Shown here: positions 62,886 through 64,000 of the stretch, one piece after another
Numbering within the stretch: the first letter of the stretch is position 1
Layout: each line of letters begins with the position of its first letter
Assembly (NCBI RefSeq): GCF_014493765.1
Contig: NZ_JACTVJ010000006.1
Location: 496,001-560,000 of the forward strand
From: Streptomyces polyasparticus
GTDB lineage: Bacteria; Actinomycetota; Actinomycetes; Streptomycetales; Streptomycetaceae
Length of the DNA: 64,000 nucleotides
Reading direction: 5' to 3'
Notes under the pieces: model-generated
What the model was told of the DNA's origin: nothing
Databases searched by the model: none
What the model saw: the letters and a program-made list of their open reading frames with translations, nothing else
Position numbers and translations under genes: made by a program

Positions 62886-63647
62886 GTGACACGGAGGTTC
62901 GTCGTCCTCGTGGACCTGGACGACACACTGCTTCCGGATCGGAGCGCCGCCTGGGAGGCCGTGCGGGCCACGCTGCACGCGTGCGGCGTGCCGTGTCCGC
63001 CGCAGACCGTGCAGAGCGTGTTCGACGTCGCCCGGTCCCGTTGGCGGTCGGGGCCGTACTTCAAGGAGTTGAGGGACCTGGGCATCAGCTCCTGGGAGGC
63101 GCTCTGGGCGGATCTGACGCTTGCGTCGGTGCCGCGGGCGGCCGCGTGGGGGCTGCGGTACCGCGCGGAGGTCTGGGGCCAGGTGCTGCGCGCCGCGGGC
63201 GCGGACGCGGATCGCGAGGATGCCGCGCGGCAGTTCGTGCTGCGCCGGGAGGCGCTGGTGCGGCCCTTCCCGGGGGCGGCGGCGTTCATGGAGCGGACGG
63301 CTCGCGAGCACGAGGTCTGGTTGGTCACGAACGGGGCTTCTCGCCTGCAGCGTCTCAAGCTGGGCCGGAGCGGCCTGGAACGGTATGTCGCCAGGGTGTT
63401 CGTCTCCTCCGAGGTCGGACACGCCAAGCCGCATCCACGCTTCTACCAAGTCGTGAGTGAGGCGCTCGACCGCGACCGGACCGTATGTCTCATGGTGGGC
63501 GACAGCCTGGAGGGGGACGTGCGTCCGGCAGTGGCCCGGGGGTGGCCGGTGGTCCACCTGTGCGATGGTCCGGACGACGGAGACAGGCCCTGGACGCGCG
63601 TCGGCGTGATCGGCGACGTTGTTCTGCCGTGCGCGCACGGCAGCTGA
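62886..63647 (+). CDS. HAD-superfamily hydrolase (YjjG/5'-nucleotidase-like)
   Basis: A 253-residue phosphatase. HAD motif I is VVLVDLDDTLLPD (Asp10 nucleophile, Asp12), motif II is VWLVTNGAS, motif III Lys in VGHAKPHPRFYQ, and motif IV VGDSLEGDVRPAVARGW. A helical cap domain lies between I and II. The family dephosphorylates nucleotides or small phosphate esters. GTG 62886 has GGGGAGG 7 nt upstream. Confidence 0.9.
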   Translation: MTRRFVVLVDLDDTLLPDRSAAWEAVRATLHACGVPCPPQTVQSVFDVARSRWRSGPYFKELRDLGISSWEALWADLTLASVPRAAAWGLRYRAEVWGQVLRAAGADADREDAARQFVLRREALVRPFPGAAAFMERTAREHEVWLVTNGASRLQRLKLGRSGLERYVARVFVSSEVGHAKPHPRFYQVVSEALDRDRTVCLMVGDSLEGDVRPAVARGWPVVHLCDGPDDGDRPWTRVGVIGDVVLPCAHGS

Positions 63648-63765
63648 TGGCTGCGCGGGCTCACCATTGCCGAGGTGCTGTCCGCCGCGTGCGGTCGGCC
63701 CACTCCCGTGCGGCAGCGAAGCCCTTGCCGCTGACCGCTGCTCCCGTCACTGCGATCATGAACGA

Positions 63766-64000
63766 ATGCCTGAGCCGCTCACCGCCGCAGACCTCCGCCA
63801 AGTCGCCGACATCGGGGGCTTCTTCGCGTTGCGCCTGGTGTGGCCGGAGGGTGAGGCGGAGAGGGCGGGCAGCGCGCCGGGGGGTGAGGCGGAGGCGGCA
63901 GGCAGCGCGCCAGGGGGTGCAGCGGAGATGGTGGGCAGTGCGCCAGGGGGTGAAGGGGAGGTGGCAGGCAGCGCGCCAGGAGCCGATGGCGGCAGCCTCG
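63766..64000 (+). CDS. Partial protein with in-frame 11-residue repeats, possibly FhuF-like
   Basis: The gene starts at ATG 63766 and runs off the right edge after 78 codons. The beginning, MPEPLTAADLRQVADIGGFFALRLVW, is reminiscent of streptomycete FhuF-like (2Fe-2S) ferric reductases, which I hold only weakly. Residues 27-78 are tandem 11-residue units of the AGSAPGGEAE type, encoded by 33-bp repeats (from about 63850). No catalytic region is in view. Confidence 0.5.
   Translation, partial: MPEPLTAADLRQVADIGGFFALRLVWPEGEAERAGSAPGGEAEAAGSAPGGAAEMVGSAPGGEGEVAGSAPGADGGSL

Overview
The window reads as chromosomal DNA of a Streptomyces or a close relative. GC content is very high with G/C-rich third codon positions, GTG starts are common, and genes are packed with 4-base stop/start overlaps. 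The content is typical of actinomycetes: a mycothiol-type maleylpyruvate isomerase domain, F420/deazaflavin-type oxidoreductases, an Rpf-like cell-wall hydrolase, Tat-exported phospholipase C and a mechanosensitive channel. No CRISPR array, phage block or biosynthetic cluster is visible.

Layout. 1-5.7 kb: a partial tartrate/malate-type dehydrogenase divergent from an SLC13 dicarboxylate carrier, a LacI regulator with a double operator, and the cobalamin genes cobK and cobF, which converge. 5.8-6.6 kb: tRNA-Pro(GGG), a strong terminator, and a truncated family-5 glycosidase (deletion scar). 6.7-10.9 kb: a translationally coupled cyclase/ThDP-enzyme pair whose stop codon abuts a 1.67-kb insertion element. 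The element has 15-bp inverted ends, a frameshifted IS5-type transposase and an intact divergent methyltransferase passenger. 10.9-19.6 kb: an EF-G-like GTPase with a possible leader ORF, an acidic protein, MscS, phospholipase C, and an SPFH/NAD-kinase-like pair behind an operator-laden promoter. 20-30 kb: an ATPase-LuxR regulator, a TSUP exporter, small enzymes, and an ABC transporter plus two-component operon. 30-36 kb: a second, short Rho, divergent from an ABC exporter that appears to be driven from a MerR/SoxR-type promoter as a leaderless message, then a penicillin-acylase-type hydrolase.

36-45 kb: an ankyrin lipoprotein, tandem 37-bp repeats, a DUF418 membrane protein, and what looks like a decayed L-rhamnose locus: a 3' fragment of a RhaS/LsrB-like binding protein, a LacI regulator and a broken GH78 rhamnosidase with a LacI-type operator. 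45-54 kb: a 3-oxoacid CoA-transferase pair, a secreted PHB-depolymerase-like esterase, a complete five-gene branched-chain amino-acid ABC operon, and a TetR/reductase operon with a recognisable operator-promoter. 54-64 kb: panD, small enzymes, gnd, an acetyl-xylan/cephalosporin C esterase, an Rpf-LysM-M23 hydrolase, a DMT permease, a Tat-exported beta-carbonic anhydrase, a HAD phosphatase and a partial gene at the right edge.

A cross-cutting feature is short GC-rich tandem duplications (24-39 bp units) at gene ends and inside linkers: the cobK tail, the TetR N-terminus, the acylase linker, the last partial gene and several intergenic spots. Where they lie in coding sequence they keep the reading frame.
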